The notes: a model not told the origin generated them from the letters alone. A DNA stretch of 64,000 bases from Pseudothermotoga_B sp051235805 (GCF_051235805.1 NZ_JBPNXV010000001.1:248001-312000); one strand, 5' to 3'; shown: positions 36,675 through 46,842, counted from the first letter of the stretch. A program made the numbers and translations.

Positions 36675-37899
36675 CTACGTCCTTGCGGAAGTACATATTT
36701 TCAAAGTGTATCTTTTTTATGGCTTCGTACACCTTGTCTTTGGCTTCAACGTAAGTCTTTGCTTTCGCGCACACATTCAGCACTCTTCCTCCGCTGGTGA
36801 GAATTTTTCCATCTACTTTTTTCGTACCTGCGTGGAAAACTACAACATCCTTTAGTTTTTCAAGTCCAGATATTTCGTAACCCGTCTTGTATGATTCAGG
36901 ATAACCTTCGCTCGCGAGAACAACACAAACGGCTTTTTCATCGCTCCAAGAGATCTTGCATTTTGAAAGTTCACCTTCGACGACAGCTTCAAAGATCTCC
37001 ATTAAATCGCTCTTCAACAGCAAGAGTATGGATTGAGTTTCTGGATCACCAAACCGGCAGTTGAATTCCAGTACCTTTGGACCATCCTTCGTAACCATCA
37101 AACCGGCATACAAAACGCCTTTGTATTCGATCCCTTCTCTGTTCAAAGCGTTGACCGTCTTGAGTAAGATTTCTCTGTTCACAAACTGAGACAGTTCACC
37201 GGTGTAATACGGTGATGGGGCTATCGAACCCATCCCCCCTGTGTTTGGCCCTCTGTCGTTCTCATAAGCTTTCTTGTAATCCATGCTGCTCACCATCGGC
37301 ACAATGGTATAGCCATCGCAGAAGGCAAGGATCGAAACCTCCCAGCCTGTGAGAAATTCTTCAACCACCACTTTGTTGCCAGCGTCCTTGAAGATCTTCT
37401 TTCTCATTAAATCATCTATCGCTTTGAAGGCTTCTTCTTTCGTTCTTGCCACGATTGCACCCTTTCCAGCCGCAAGACCATCTGCTTTGATGACGACAGG
37501 TTTTTCGATTCTTAAGATGTATCTGTCTGCGGCATTTGGGTCATCGAATACTTCAAATGGTGATGTTGGAATACCATATTTTTGCATTAGTACTTTGGCA
37601 AAGACCTTGCTGCCTTCGATAGTCGCCGCCTTTTGGTTAGGACCAAATATCTTCAAATCGTGTTTTTCAAAGTCATCGACGATGCCTTCGACCAGGTAAG
37701 CCTCTGGTCCAACGATTGTCATATCTATTTTTTCTTTTATTGCGAGATTCAGCAGTTCGGCTTTGTCATATATCTCAAAATAACTTGCAATTTCACTCAT
37801 TCCTGCATTGCCAGGTGCACAGTAGATCTCATTTCTCCCTGAGAGTTTCCATGCCAATGCGTGTTCTCTTCCACCTTGACCAATGATCAGGACTTTCAT
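36655..37899 (-). CDS. purD: Phosphoribosylamine-glycine ligase
   Basis: About 414 residues, ATP-grasp enzyme making GAR. N-terminal VLIIGQGGREHALAWKL, ATP site KADGLAAGKGAIVA, PNTGGMGSIAP and FNCRFGDPETQ are present. Start ATG 37899 follows GAGGTGAATGCT at good spacing; ATG 37908 abuts the site. Last of the purine operon, with its 3' end overlapping the convergent permease gene. Confidence 0.95.
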   Translation of the reverse strand: MKVLIIGQGGREHALAWKLSGRNEIYCAPGNAGMSEIASYFEIYDKAELLNLAIKEKIDMTIVGPEAYLVEGIVDDFEKHDLKIFGPNQKAATIEGSKVFAKVLMQKYGIPTSPFEVFDDPNAADRYILRIEKPVVIKADGLAAGKGAIVARTKEEAFKAIDDLMRKKIFKDAGNKVVVEEFLTGWEVSILAFCDGYTIVPMVSSMDYKKAYENDRGPNTGGMGSIAPSPYYTGELSQFVNREILLKTVNALNREGIEYKGVLYAGLMVTKDGPKVLEFNCRFGDPETQSILLLLKSDLMEIFEAVVEGELSKCKISWSDEKAVCVVLASEGYPESYKTGYEISGLEKLKDVVVFHAGTKKVDGKILTSGGRVLNVCAKAKTYVEAKDKVYEAIKKIHFENMYFRKDVANLSDL

Positions 37900-37909
37900 A
37901 GCATTCACC

Positions 37910-39430
37910 TCAATGCTTGAAGTGTCTCGTGCCAGTGAAAATCATCGCTATGTTATATCTGTCGGCAATCTGAATGACCTGTTCATCTCTCAGTGAGCCG
38001 CCTGGCTGAATGACGGCTGTAACACCAGCCTTCGCAGCCACTTCGACTGCGTCTGGAAATGGAAAGAAGGCATCTGAGGCAAGAACAGCACCTTTTGCAT
38101 TCTCGCCAGCCACTCTTACACAGTGCTCGGTGGGCCAAAGTCTGTTGACCTGCCCAGAACCTATGCCGAGCGTGGTCAATTCCTTTGCCAAAACAATTGC
38201 ATTCGATTTGACATGCTTGACAACCTTCCAAGCGAAGAGTAGATCTTTCATTTCATTTTCAGTCGGCTTTCTCTTCGTAACCACGGTGAGCTGTTCGAAA
38301 TCCTTATCGTCTTTGGTTTGTACCAGTATGCCACCACTCACCGTCCTGATCTCTATTTGATCTCCTTCGTTGTTCATTTTCACCTTCAACACTCTGAGGT
38401 TCTTTTTCTTGGAAAGTACTTTCAACGCCTCCTGAGTGTATTCTGGTGCGAGTAAGACTTCAAGAAAGATCTCTGAAAGTCTTTGGGCAACCTTTTCATC
38501 CACAGTTCTGTTAAAAGCAACGATGCCACCGAAGATCGAGATAGGATCTGCTTGATAAGCCTTTTCAAAGGCTTTGAGGATCTCTTTATCACAGGACACT
38601 CCACATGGATTAGTGTGTTTCACGGCGACAGCGCACGGCTCATCGAACTCACACACCAGGCTCAATGCAGCATCGGCATCGCAGATGTTGTTGTAAGAGA
38701 GCTCCTTTCCTTGAAGTTGTTCTGCGTTAACTATTCCAGAAATCTTACAAAAAGGATTTCTGTACAGTGCAGCCTTTTGATGTGGGTTCTCTCCGTATCG
38801 TAGATCGAAGAGTTTCTCAAAACTCTTTGTGAAGGTTTGTGGAAGATCTTCGTCACACACCAACTTCGAGAAGTATTCACAGATCAGTGCATCGTAATGA
38901 GCAGTGTGTCTGAAGGCTTTGAGTGCCAGTTTCATTCTTTCATTCAGTGTGATTGACTCTCCTTTGGAGAGCTTTTCTACCAACCAGTGATAGTCGTTCA
39001 CATCGCAGATCACTATCACGTCTTTGAAGTTTTTTGCGGCAGCCCTCAGAAGGGTAGGTCCACCGATGTCTATGTTCTCCACAATTTCCTCTATATCAAT
39101 TGTTTTCAAAACAGTTTCTTTAAATGGGTAGAGATTGACAACCACGATGTCAATCGGTGTGATAGAAAGTCTTTTGAGTTCTTCTAAGTGTTCCAAGTTA
39201 TCTCTTTTGGCGAGGATTGCTCCATGTATCGATGGATGAAGCGTCTTTACCCTGCCATCTAAAATCTCTGGAGAGGAGGTTAACTGCGAAACCTCGATCA
39301 CCTCTATTGAATTTTCTTTCAGATGTTTTGCGGTACCACCGGTGCTTATGATCTGCACATTCAATTTGTGTAAAGCTTTCGCCAAATCAACTACTCCTTC
39401 TTTGTTTGAGACAGATATAAGAGCACGCAT
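37910..39430 (-). CDS. purH: Bifunctional AICAR transformylase/IMP cyclohydrolase
   Basis: A 506-residue enzyme for the last two steps to IMP. The N-terminal cyclohydrolase part (1-190) has ISTGGTAKHLKE and DGRVKTLHP. The transformylase part holds VKHTNPCGV (catalytic Lys-His) and a C-terminal QPGGSLRDEQV. It is located between purN and purD with short gaps. Confidence 0.95.
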   Translation of the reverse strand: MRALISVSNKEGVVDLAKALHKLNVQIISTGGTAKHLKENSIEVIEVSQLTSSPEILDGRVKTLHPSIHGAILAKRDNLEHLEELKRLSITPIDIVVVNLYPFKETVLKTIDIEEIVENIDIGGPTLLRAAAKNFKDVIVICDVNDYHWLVEKLSKGESITLNERMKLALKAFRHTAHYDALICEYFSKLVCDEDLPQTFTKSFEKLFDLRYGENPHQKAALYRNPFCKISGIVNAEQLQGKELSYNNICDADAALSLVCEFDEPCAVAVKHTNPCGVSCDKEILKAFEKAYQADPISIFGGIVAFNRTVDEKVAQRLSEIFLEVLLAPEYTQEALKVLSKKKNLRVLKVKMNNEGDQIEIRTVSGGILVQTKDDKDFEQLTVVTKRKPTENEMKDLLFAWKVVKHVKSNAIVLAKELTTLGIGSGQVNRLWPTEHCVRVAGENAKGAVLASDAFFPFPDAVEVAAKAGVTAVIQPGGSLRDEQVIQIADRYNIAMIFTGTRHFKH

Positions 39431-39434
39431 TCTC

Positions 39435-40061
39435 TCACTCCTTCACGATCACTCTTCTACCTCTTATCTGAAGCTTTCCCAATGCGAAGAGTCTTATCGC
39501 TTCAGGTAGTATTTCGTGTTCAACTCGGTGTACCTTTTCTGCCAGAGTCTCAGGAGTGTCATCATCAGAAACAAGGACAGCCTTTTGGATAATGATCGGT
39601 CCTGCGTCGACATCTTCATTCACGAAGTGAACCGTCGCCCCAGAGATCTTCACTCCATATTCGATTGCGGCTTGATGAACTTTCATTCCATAAAAACCTT
39701 TTCCACAAAAGGCTGGTATCAACGATGGGTGTATGTTGATAACTTTGTCTTTGAAGGCACGAATGAATCTTGGTGAAAGTATTTTCATAAAACCTGCCAG
39801 AACGACCAGCTGGACACAGTGTTGGTTGAGAATCTCAATCATCTTCTCTTCGTATTCCTCTTGACTTGAAAAATCTCTTGGCTTTACCACATAGGTTGGT
39901 ATTTGATGGTTTCTTGCCCGTTGTAGAACGAAGGCATCTGATCTGTCGCTCAGAAGAACGACCACTTTTGCAGGCAGTTCACCTTTTTCAGATTCATCAA
40001 CTATCTTTTGAAAGTTGCTACCATTGCCCGATGCGAGGATCCCCACTCTGAGAAGACTCAA
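39435..40061 (-). CDS. purN: Phosphoribosylglycinamide formyltransferase
   Basis: A 208-residue formyl-THF-dependent GAR transformylase. ASGNGSNFQ at the N-terminus, LAGFMKILSP, catalytic NIHPSLIPAF and SGATVHFVNEDVDAGPII are visible. TTG start overlaps the purM stop. The formate-dependent PurT is not in this operon. Confidence 0.94.
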   Translation of the reverse strand: MSLLRVGILASGNGSNFQKIVDESEKGELPAKVVVLLSDRSDAFVLQRARNHQIPTYVVKPRDFSSQEEYEEKMIEILNQHCVQLVVLAGFMKILSPRFIRAFKDKVINIHPSLIPAFCGKGFYGMKVHQAAIEYGVKISGATVHFVNEDVDAGPIIIQKAVLVSDDDTPETLAEKVHRVEHEILPEAIRLFALGKLQIRGRRVIVKE

Positions 40062-41071
40062 AGGACTACACCCCTATCCCCTTCTTTCACTTCACCGATT
40101 ATCCAAGCCTTCTCTTCAAAAGATCGCAACTTCTCTAAGATCCCTTCGGCGTGGTTTTGGTCAACGACTAAAACAAAGCCAATGCCCATGTTGAAGGTTC
40201 TGTACATTTCTTTTTGATCGATTTTGCCAACTTTCTCTATGATCTTGAAGATAGGTGGAACTTCCCAGGCATCTTTGTCCAATCTGAACTCAAGCCCTTG
40301 CGGCAGGACTCTGGGAAGGTTTTCGATGAGTCCACCACCGGTTATGTGTGCCATCGCGTGTAGCTTTTCATTCAAGATTTCCATAACACTCTTAACATAT
40401 ATCTTCGTTGGTGTGAGCAACTCTTCGCCCAAGGTTCTCCGCAGATCTTCAATATAGTCTGCGAGGTTGAGTTTACTCAAAAGTGTCTTTCTCACCAGTG
40501 AAAACCCGTTGCTGTGAATACCACTCGAACTTATTCCAACGACCAGATCACCTTTCTTCACCTTCGATCCATCGAGAAGTCTTTCTCTTTCCACTACCCC
40601 TACTGCAAAGCCTGCCAGATCGTATTCATCTTCTTTGTACATGTCTGGCATCTGAGCTGTTTCACCACCTATCAGTGCACACCCAGCTTGAATACAACCA
40701 TCGGCAAGACCTTTGACTATCTGGGTGATCTTTTCAGGCACAAGTTTTCCAACTGCAATGTAGTCTAAGAAAAACAGAGGTCTTGCACCGTGCACCAGTA
40801 CGTCGTTCACACACATGGCGACGCAGTCTATACCAACGGTATCGTGTTTGTCCAGAGCAAAGGCTATCTTCAACTTAGTCCCAACACCGTCTGCACCTGC
40901 TACCAGAACAGGGTTCTTATAATCTCCTTCGATTTGGAAGAAACCGCCAAAGCTTCCTATGTCTCCCAAAACGCCTTTTGTGTAAGTGGAATGCACGTAC
41001 TTTTTCATCATCTGCACTGCTAAATCTGCAGCATCGATGTCTACACCCGCATCTTTGTATGAAAGACCCAT
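40058..41071 (-). CDS. purM: Phosphoribosylformylglycinamidine cyclo-ligase
   Basis: A 337-residue AIR synthetase. SYKDAGVDIDA at the N-terminus, GADGVGTKLKIA, GGETAQMPDMY, SSGIHSNGFSLVR and HITGGGLIENLPRV match the PurM/PurL superfamily. RBS GAGGTGG. It follows purF after a 9-base gap. Confidence 0.95.
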   Translation of the reverse strand: MGLSYKDAGVDIDAADLAVQMMKKYVHSTYTKGVLGDIGSFGGFFQIEGDYKNPVLVAGADGVGTKLKIAFALDKHDTVGIDCVAMCVNDVLVHGARPLFFLDYIAVGKLVPEKITQIVKGLADGCIQAGCALIGGETAQMPDMYKEDEYDLAGFAVGVVERERLLDGSKVKKGDLVVGISSSGIHSNGFSLVRKTLLSKLNLADYIEDLRRTLGEELLTPTKIYVKSVMEILNEKLHAMAHITGGGLIENLPRVLPQGLEFRLDKDAWEVPPIFKIIEKVGKIDQKEMYRTFNMGIGFVLVVDQNHAEGILEKLRSFEEKAWIIGEVKEGDRGVVL

Positions 41072-41080
41072 TGGACCACC

Positions 41081-42472
41081 TCATCTTTTTTCAAAGAGAT
41101 ATTTCTTGCCTTCCATGGGCGTCATCACAGGGTAATCCCCGTTGAAACAAGCCAAACACAATTCTTTCTCTGTCAGACCAGTTGCTTCAATCAGTCCTTC
41201 CAAATTCAGATAACCAAGACTATCTGCACCGATGAACTGTCTTATCGACTCTGCATCAAAACGCGAGGCAATCAGTTCACGCTTAGTTGATGTGTCTATA
41301 CCAAAGTAGCAACTGTGCGTTATGGGTGGAGAGCTTATGCGCACGTGAATCTCTTTAGCCCCACAATCTCTGAGCATCTTCACGATCTGTCCCATTGTTG
41401 TCCCACGAACTATGGAATCGTCGACCAAGACAACGCGTTTGCCATCTATGAGTTCCTTCAAAGGGCTCAGTTTCAGTCTCACCCCAAGGTTTCTCATTCT
41501 CTCAGAAGGTTCTATGAAGGTTCTTCCTATGTACCGATTTTTAATCAACCCCATACCCAACGGTATCTTCGATTGGTCAGAGAAGCCTATTGCAGCAACG
41601 CTCCCTGAGTCGGGTACAGCAACAACTAAATCTGCTTCGGCTGGGTGTTGTTCTGCGAGGATTGCTCCGGCTCTGTAGCGAGCCAGGTAGACGCTTACAC
41701 CGTCTATGGTGCTGTCTGGTCTTGCAAAGTATACAAACTCGAAGACACACAATGACCTTTTTGATTTTGGTAATTCGTAACTCTTCAAACCAGAGTCGTC
41801 GATGAGTAAGATCTCTCCAGGTTTCAGATCTCTTATGAAAGTTGCACCGATTGTATTGAACGCAGCACTCTCAGATGCAACAACATACGAACCGTTGTAA
41901 GAGCCAAGGCACAGCGGTCGAAAGCCGTGAGGATCTCTAACGGCTATCAGTTGGTCTTTCGACATAAGTAAAAGAGAATAAGCTCCATGGATTTGCTTCA
42001 CACAACTGAATATCGAATCGATGAGGTTTGTCTGAGATCTTGCTATCAATGCAGCAATCACTTCGCTGTCGGTAGTCGTGTGGAACATGAGACCATTCTT
42101 TTCCAGTCTTTCTCTGATTTCCAAAGCATTCACCAGATTTCCGTTGTGTGCAACTGCAAGTTCCCCAGAATGGTATCTGATGACCAACGGCTGTGCATTT
42201 GAAAACACATTGCTCCCTGTTGTTGAATATCTCACATGACCGATGGCTATCTTGCCACAGAGTTTTTCAAGTTCATCTTCGTCAAAGACTTCAGAGACCA
42301 ATCCCAAGCCTTTGTGATGTCTAATCGAATTGGTATCACTCACAGCTATGCCTGCGCTCTCTTGACCTCTATGTTGCAGGGCAAAAAGCCCATAGTAGAC
42401 AGTTTTTGCTATTGTCTTATCGAAGGACGATGAGAAAATCCCCAGCAAACCACAGGCTTCCTTCAATGCCAT
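41081..42472 (-). CDS. purF: Amidophosphoribosyltransferase
   Basis: A 463-residue enzyme for the first committed step, PRPP plus Gln to phosphoribosylamine. The nucleophile Cys7 follows a short propeptide that must be removed (KEACGLLGIFSS). Four Cys in SLCVFEFVYFARPDS, HSCYFGIDT and LCLACFNGDYP match the [4Fe-4S] ligands of the Bacillus subtilis type. The PRPP loop is VVLVDDSIVRGTT. It overlaps purL by 10 bases. Confidence 0.95.
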   Translation of the reverse strand: MALKEACGLLGIFSSSFDKTIAKTVYYGLFALQHRGQESAGIAVSDTNSIRHHKGLGLVSEVFDEDELEKLCGKIAIGHVRYSTTGSNVFSNAQPLVIRYHSGELAVAHNGNLVNALEIRERLEKNGLMFHTTTDSEVIAALIARSQTNLIDSIFSCVKQIHGAYSLLLMSKDQLIAVRDPHGFRPLCLGSYNGSYVVASESAAFNTIGATFIRDLKPGEILLIDDSGLKSYELPKSKRSLCVFEFVYFARPDSTIDGVSVYLARYRAGAILAEQHPAEADLVVAVPDSGSVAAIGFSDQSKIPLGMGLIKNRYIGRTFIEPSERMRNLGVRLKLSPLKELIDGKRVVLVDDSIVRGTTMGQIVKMLRDCGAKEIHVRISSPPITHSCYFGIDTSTKRELIASRFDAESIRQFIGADSLGYLNLEGLIEATGLTEKELCLACFNGDYPVMTPMEGKKYLFEKR

Positions 42473-44646
42473 TGTTCGTTCACCAGCTTTTCGAGTGAAG
42501 AGTTGTATATTTCTTCTATTTTCTTCACATCAATATCTATGGCTTTCTCGCCGTTCACTCTTATGCAGAATCTGTCTTTTGTCACCTTACCCAAGACGGT
42601 TATGGGTACCTCTTCTTGTTGTGAGAGAATTCGTAAATACTCAAGTTTTTCCTTTGAAAGACTAACAACGATTCGTGATTGAGTTTCACCAAAGAGGCAG
42701 AAATCCACTCTGCTGTCTGTGTACACATTGCATTCAACTCCCATGCCGCCTAAGATAGCCGATTCAGCTAAGCAGATCGCCAAACCTCCCTCCGAAAGAT
42801 CGTGCGCTGACTTGACAATTCCTTCTCTGATAGCCTTCAAACACAACTTTTGTAATCTCTTCTCGAAGGTTAGATCGATCGTAGGTGGGTTACCGTCTTC
42901 TATGTTGTGAATTACTCTGGTATACTCGCAGACAGACTCTTCCACATCTTGTCTACCAAGTAAGACAACTAAGTCTCCTTCATCTTTGAAAGAAGCATCA
43001 CAGATCTTTGAAAGATCATCTATAACTCCAACCATTCCTATAACTGGTGTTGGATATATCTTCTTGGTTGGGCTTTCGTTGTAAAGACTGACGTTGCCAC
43101 TAACTACTGGTATTTCAAAGAATCTTGCCACTTCTGCAATACCTTCAATAGCTTTGACAAGCTGATCTGCGACATTCTCATCATCGGGATTTGCAAAGTT
43201 CAAACAGTCTGTTATACCAACTGGTTCTGCTCCGGTGACGACAAGATTTCTTGCTGCTTCTACAACTGCAATCTTCGCACCTTCATAGGGGTCTAAGTAG
43301 CAATAAAGGCTGTTGCAATCAGTTGTCAAAGCGACTGCCTTTTTTGTCCCTTTGATCCTCAAGACTGCAGCATCCGAACCAGGTAGTATGATTGTGTCGG
43401 TACCAACTCTGTGATCGTATCTTTCGTAAACAGATCTTCTACTGCATATGTTTTCACTTCCAAGTAGTTTCAAGAAGCATTCCTCTAAATCTTGTGCATA
43501 TGGGAAGACAGTTTCACGGTGTGCAATGTTTTTGCTCGCCTTGAGAATGATCGTTGGTACCTCATCTGTAAGAGCCTTCGCAGGAATCTGTGCAACGATC
43601 TTTTCATTCATCTTCACAGTGAAAAGACCATCATTTGTCATTCTACCTATCTCTTGTGCATTAAGATCCCATCTTTCAAAGACTTGTTTGACCTCTTCTT
43701 CGTGACCAGGTTTTACCAGCAATAGCATTCTCTCTTGAGACTCTGACAGGACGATCTCATAGGCATTCATATCTTTTTCTCTCTGTGGTACCGACGAAAG
43801 CTCTATCTCGATGCCTTTATCATTCTTGGAAGCGATCTCAGAACACGCCGATGTTAGCCCTGCAGCACCAAGGTCTTGAACCGCAAGTACACAGTCGAGC
43901 TTGGCAGCTTCAAGACACGCCTCGATGAGCAATTTTTCCATGAAAGGATCGCCAATCTGAACTGAAGGTCTTTTCTTCTCGGACTGTTCTGTGAGATTTT
44001 CAGATGCGAAACTCGCACCATGTATGCCATCTCTGCCTGTCATTGCACCGACGAGCATCACCGTTGCGTCATTAACCTGTGCCCTTGCGTATTTTATTTC
44101 ATCTTGGCGAGCTATCCCGACACACATGACATTCACTAAAGGATTGTCTGTGTAGCAGTCGTAAAAGTAGATCTCACCAGCCACGGTGGGCACTCCAATG
44201 CAGTTTCCATAGTGGGCTATGCCCGAAACTACACCAGAGAATAGATATTTTGTTCTCTGCACCTTCAGATTACCGAATCTCAAAGAATCGAGTAATGCTA
44301 TGGGTCTTGCCCCCATGGCAAGGATGTCTCTCACAATACCCCCTATCCCCGTAGCAGCACCTTGAAATGGCTCGACTGCGGATGGGTGGTTGTGGCTTTC
44401 CATCTTGAAAACAATTGCAAGATCATCACCTATATCTACTACTCCGGCATTTTCGCCTGGTCCTTGAATAACGCGTTTTCCCTTCGTTGGAAACTTTTTT
44501 AAAAGCGGTTTGGTGTGTTTATAACTACAGTGTTCAGACCACATTACTGAAAAGATTCCAAGTTCAACTTCGTTTGGTTCTCTCTGTAAGATTTCAAGAA
44601 TTTTCCTGTACTCTCTTTCGTTGAGCCCGAACTGTTCATACAACAT
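42463..44646 (-). CDS. purL: FGAM synthase, large subunit (small PurL type)
   Basis: A 727-residue synthetase that works with PurS and PurQ. SEHCSYKHTK, SHNHPSAVEPFQGAATGIGG, ARPIALLDSLRFG, QDLGAAGLTSACSE and HDLSEGGLAI are characteristic. The length is that of the three-subunit system rather than the fused 1300-residue type. RBS GAGGTAA; start overlaps the purQ end by 11 bases. Confidence 0.96.
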   Translation of the reverse strand: MLYEQFGLNEREYRKILEILQREPNEVELGIFSVMWSEHCSYKHTKPLLKKFPTKGKRVIQGPGENAGVVDIGDDLAIVFKMESHNHPSAVEPFQGAATGIGGIVRDILAMGARPIALLDSLRFGNLKVQRTKYLFSGVVSGIAHYGNCIGVPTVAGEIYFYDCYTDNPLVNVMCVGIARQDEIKYARAQVNDATVMLVGAMTGRDGIHGASFASENLTEQSEKKRPSVQIGDPFMEKLLIEACLEAAKLDCVLAVQDLGAAGLTSACSEIASKNDKGIEIELSSVPQREKDMNAYEIVLSESQERMLLLVKPGHEEEVKQVFERWDLNAQEIGRMTNDGLFTVKMNEKIVAQIPAKALTDEVPTIILKASKNIAHRETVFPYAQDLEECFLKLLGSENICSRRSVYERYDHRVGTDTIILPGSDAAVLRIKGTKKAVALTTDCNSLYCYLDPYEGAKIAVVEAARNLVVTGAEPVGITDCLNFANPDDENVADQLVKAIEGIAEVARFFEIPVVSGNVSLYNESPTKKIYPTPVIGMVGVIDDLSKICDASFKDEGDLVVLLGRQDVEESVCEYTRVIHNIEDGNPPTIDLTFEKRLQKLCLKAIREGIVKSAHDLSEGGLAICLAESAILGGMGVECNVYTDSRVDFCLFGETQSRIVVSLSKEKLEYLRILSQQEEVPITVLGKVTKDRFCIRVNGEKAIDIDVKKIEEIYNSSLEKLVNEQWH

Positions 44647-45337
44647 TGCATTTACCTCGCTTTAGATACAGAGCAATAGATTCAAAGAGTTTTCTGCCGT
44701 CGGCTGATCCGAGAATTGCTTCACCACATCTTTCTGGGTGTGGCATCAATCCGAAAACATTACCGCGCTCGTTGACTACACCAGCTATGTTGAAGATTGA
44801 TCCATTCGGGTTCGCAGATTCTGTTGTGCTACCATCTTTTTCACAGTAGCGAAAGACGACTTGATCCCTTATGCTTCTCAGATCTTCTATGTAGTAATTA
44901 CCCTCACCGTGTGCAATACTCATCTTCACAACTTCACCTTTTCGATAGAAACAAGTGAAAGGTGTTTCGTTGTTTTCTACCAGCAGATAAACATCGTGAC
45001 AATGAAATCTGAGGTCTTTGTTTTTCATCAGAGCACCTGGTAGCAAACCTGCTTCGGTGAGTATCTGAAAGCCGTTGCAGATACCAAGAACTAAAACACC
45101 ACTTTGAGCTGCTGTTGTAACAGATCGCATAACCGGTGAAAATCTCGCAATTGCCCCAGCTCTGAGATAATCTCCATAGGAAAAACCACCCGGCAAGACT
45201 ATCAAGTCGAAGTCCTCAGGGTGAAAGTTTTCTTTGTGGAAGACATATTGACAGTCGAAACCTATTACATGCCTGAGTACATGATATGCGTCTCTATCAC
45301 AGTTTGATCCCGGAAAGACAACTACCGCCGCTTTCAT
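44636..45337 (-). CDS. purQ: FGAM synthase, glutaminase subunit
   Basis: A 233-residue class I amidotransferase. FPGSNCDRDA at the N-terminus, GGFSYGDYLRAGAIA, nucleophile Cys in LGICNGFQ and the His/Glu of MPHPER are present. It supplies ammonia to PurL. It begins in the purS stop. Confidence 0.95.
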   Translation of the reverse strand: MKAAVVVFPGSNCDRDAYHVLRHVIGFDCQYVFHKENFHPEDFDLIVLPGGFSYGDYLRAGAIARFSPVMRSVTTAAQSGVLVLGICNGFQILTEAGLLPGALMKNKDLRFHCHDVYLLVENNETPFTCFYRKGEVVKMSIAHGEGNYYIEDLRSIRDQVVFRYCEKDGSTTESANPNGSIFNIAGVVNERGNVFGLMPHPERCGEAILGSADGRKLFESIALYLKRGKCNVV

Positions 45338-45588
45338 GAGAGTTCCTCCACAGACAGTATGGTATATCTCTCGATAACGGGATTGGCGAGCAGTTTTTCA
45401 CACATTTTCTGAGCAGACTCTTCGACTTCTTCTTTTGAATCAGCTTTGAGGGTGATTTCGATGATTTTGCCGATCTTCACCTCTTGAACCTTATGAAAAC
45501 CAAGGTGATGTAAAGCTCCTCTCACCGCATTTCCTTGAGGATCGAGTACTCCTTCTTTGAGTGTCACCTGAACGACTGCTCTGTACAC
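45334..45588 (-). CDS. purS: FGAM synthase, PurS subunit
   Basis: An 84-residue protein bridging PurQ and PurL. VTLKEGVLDPQGNAVRGALHHLGF is the family signature. GTG start with GGAGTGATACT. It lies between purC and purQ. Confidence 0.92.
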   Translation of the reverse strand: MYRAVVQVTLKEGVLDPQGNAVRGALHHLGFHKVQEVKIGKIIEITLKADSKEEVEESAQKMCEKLLANPVIERYTILSVEELS

Positions 45589-45598
45589 AGTATCACTC

Positions 45599-46300
45599 CT
45601 AAATGCTCACTCTTTTGTAGATTTCCCAGTAAGCTTCTTCGACATTACCCAGATCCCTTCTGAATCTATCTTTGTCTAATTTCTCGTTTGTCGAGCTGTC
45701 CCAGAATCTACAGGTATCTGGTGAGATCTCATCTGCGAGTAAGATCTGAGTGTCTTTTCTGCCAAACTCCAGTTTGAAATCGACCAAGACAATTCCTCGT
45801 TGTGCCAAGAAACTCTTCAGAATCTCGTTCACCTTCAAAGCGGTCTGCTCTATCTGTTTGAGTTCTTCCTCTGTTGCCAGTTCCATGGCAAGGGTGTGGT
45901 AGTGATTTATCATCGGGTCACCGAGTTCATCACTTTTGTAACAGAACTCTAAGACGGTTCTTTTCAGCGTAGTCCCTTCTGGTAAGCCAAGTCTTTTTGA
46001 AAGACTTCCTGCAACGATGTTTCTCACTATAACTTCTATAGGGACTATCTTGACTGCTCTGACGAGCATCTCTCTATCGCTCAAAGTCTTGACAAAGTGT
46101 GTCTGTACGCCGTGCTTTTCTATTAACTGGAAGAAGATCGCAGAGATCTTGTTGTTAAGAATACCTTTGTTTGTTATTGTGCCGCGTTTTTTGCCGTCAA
46201 ATGCCGTTGCATCGTCCTTGTACTCGATGATGAAAAGGTCTGAGTCATCTGTCCTATACACCCTCTTGGCTTTGCCTTCGTAGATCATTTCTTTCTTCAT
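45599..46300 (-). CDS. purC: SAICAR synthetase
   Basis: A 233-residue ligase joining aspartate to CAIR. MIYEGKAKRVYRTDD at the N-terminus, KRGTITNKGILNN, VPIEVIVRNIVAGSL and LVDFKLEFGR are typical. Its start overlaps the purE stop (ATGA). Confidence 0.95.
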   Translation of the reverse strand: MKKEMIYEGKAKRVYRTDDSDLFIIEYKDDATAFDGKKRGTITNKGILNNKISAIFFQLIEKHGVQTHFVKTLSDREMLVRAVKIVPIEVIVRNIVAGSLSKRLGLPEGTTLKRTVLEFCYKSDELGDPMINHYHTLAMELATEEELKQIEQTALKVNEILKSFLAQRGIVLVDFKLEFGRKDTQILLADEISPDTCRFWDSSTNEKLDKDRFRRDLGNVEEAYWEIYKRVSI

Positions 46301-46782
46301 TTATTCACCCCATTTCTCAAAGAAGAATTCTTTTTGACAACGGTACTTCTCAGATTCTCACGGTACTCTTTCAATTTCTCTCTGAGCTTTTGATCGGTGA
46401 GTGAAAGTATCTGAACTGCAAACAGTCCGGCGTTTTTTGCACCATCTACTGCCATTGTCGCCACAGGTACACCTGTTGGCATTTGGCAGATTGAAAGAAG
46501 CGAATCGAGTCCATTCAAAGAAACAGAAAGAGGCACACCGATCACTGGTAGTGTGGTCATCGAGGCTATGACTCCAGGTAGATGAGCTGCTTTGCCTGCC
46601 ATTGCGATGATAACTGAAAACTCTTTTTCTGCGTTTTTCGCAAAGTCCATTGTTTCAAGTGGTGTTCGGTGGGCAGAAAGGATGAAGATTTCATGTGGAA
46701 GATCGAAGAGTTTGAGTACCTCAGAGGTTTCCTGTGCAAACTTCAAATCGCTGTCACTTCCTACAACAATTGCAACTTTCAT
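46297..46782 (-). CDS. purE: N5-CAIR mutase / AIR carboxylase catalytic subunit
   Basis: About 161 residues. VGSDSDLKFAQE, SAHRTPLETMDF, AMAGKAAHLPGV and QMPTGVPVATMAVDGAKNAGLFA match class I PurE, whose partner PurK is missing from this operon. The ATG at 46782 follows GGAGGTG; a longer open frame upstream runs through the riboswitch and is not coding. First gene of the operon. Confidence 0.93.
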   Translation of the reverse strand: MKVAIVVGSDSDLKFAQETSEVLKLFDLPHEIFILSAHRTPLETMDFAKNAEKEFSVIIAMAGKAAHLPGVIASMTTLPVIGVPLSVSLNGLDSLLSICQMPTGVPVATMAVDGAKNAGLFAVQILSLTDQKLREKLKEYRENLRSTVVKKNSSLRNGVNK

Positions 46783-46801
46783 CACAGCACCTCCACAAAA
46801 T

Positions 46802-46830
46802 AAAAAATCGGTAGCGAAAGTCTCTACCGA
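46802..46830 (-). terminator. Riboswitch-controlled terminator ahead of purE
   Basis: On the minus strand TCGGTAG (46830-46824) pairs with CTACCGA (46814-46808), followed by TTTTTT. Its 5' arm and loop are complementary over 12 bases to the aptamer segment at 46873-46884. Confidence 0.85.
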
Positions 46831-46842
46831 AAACAAATAGAG

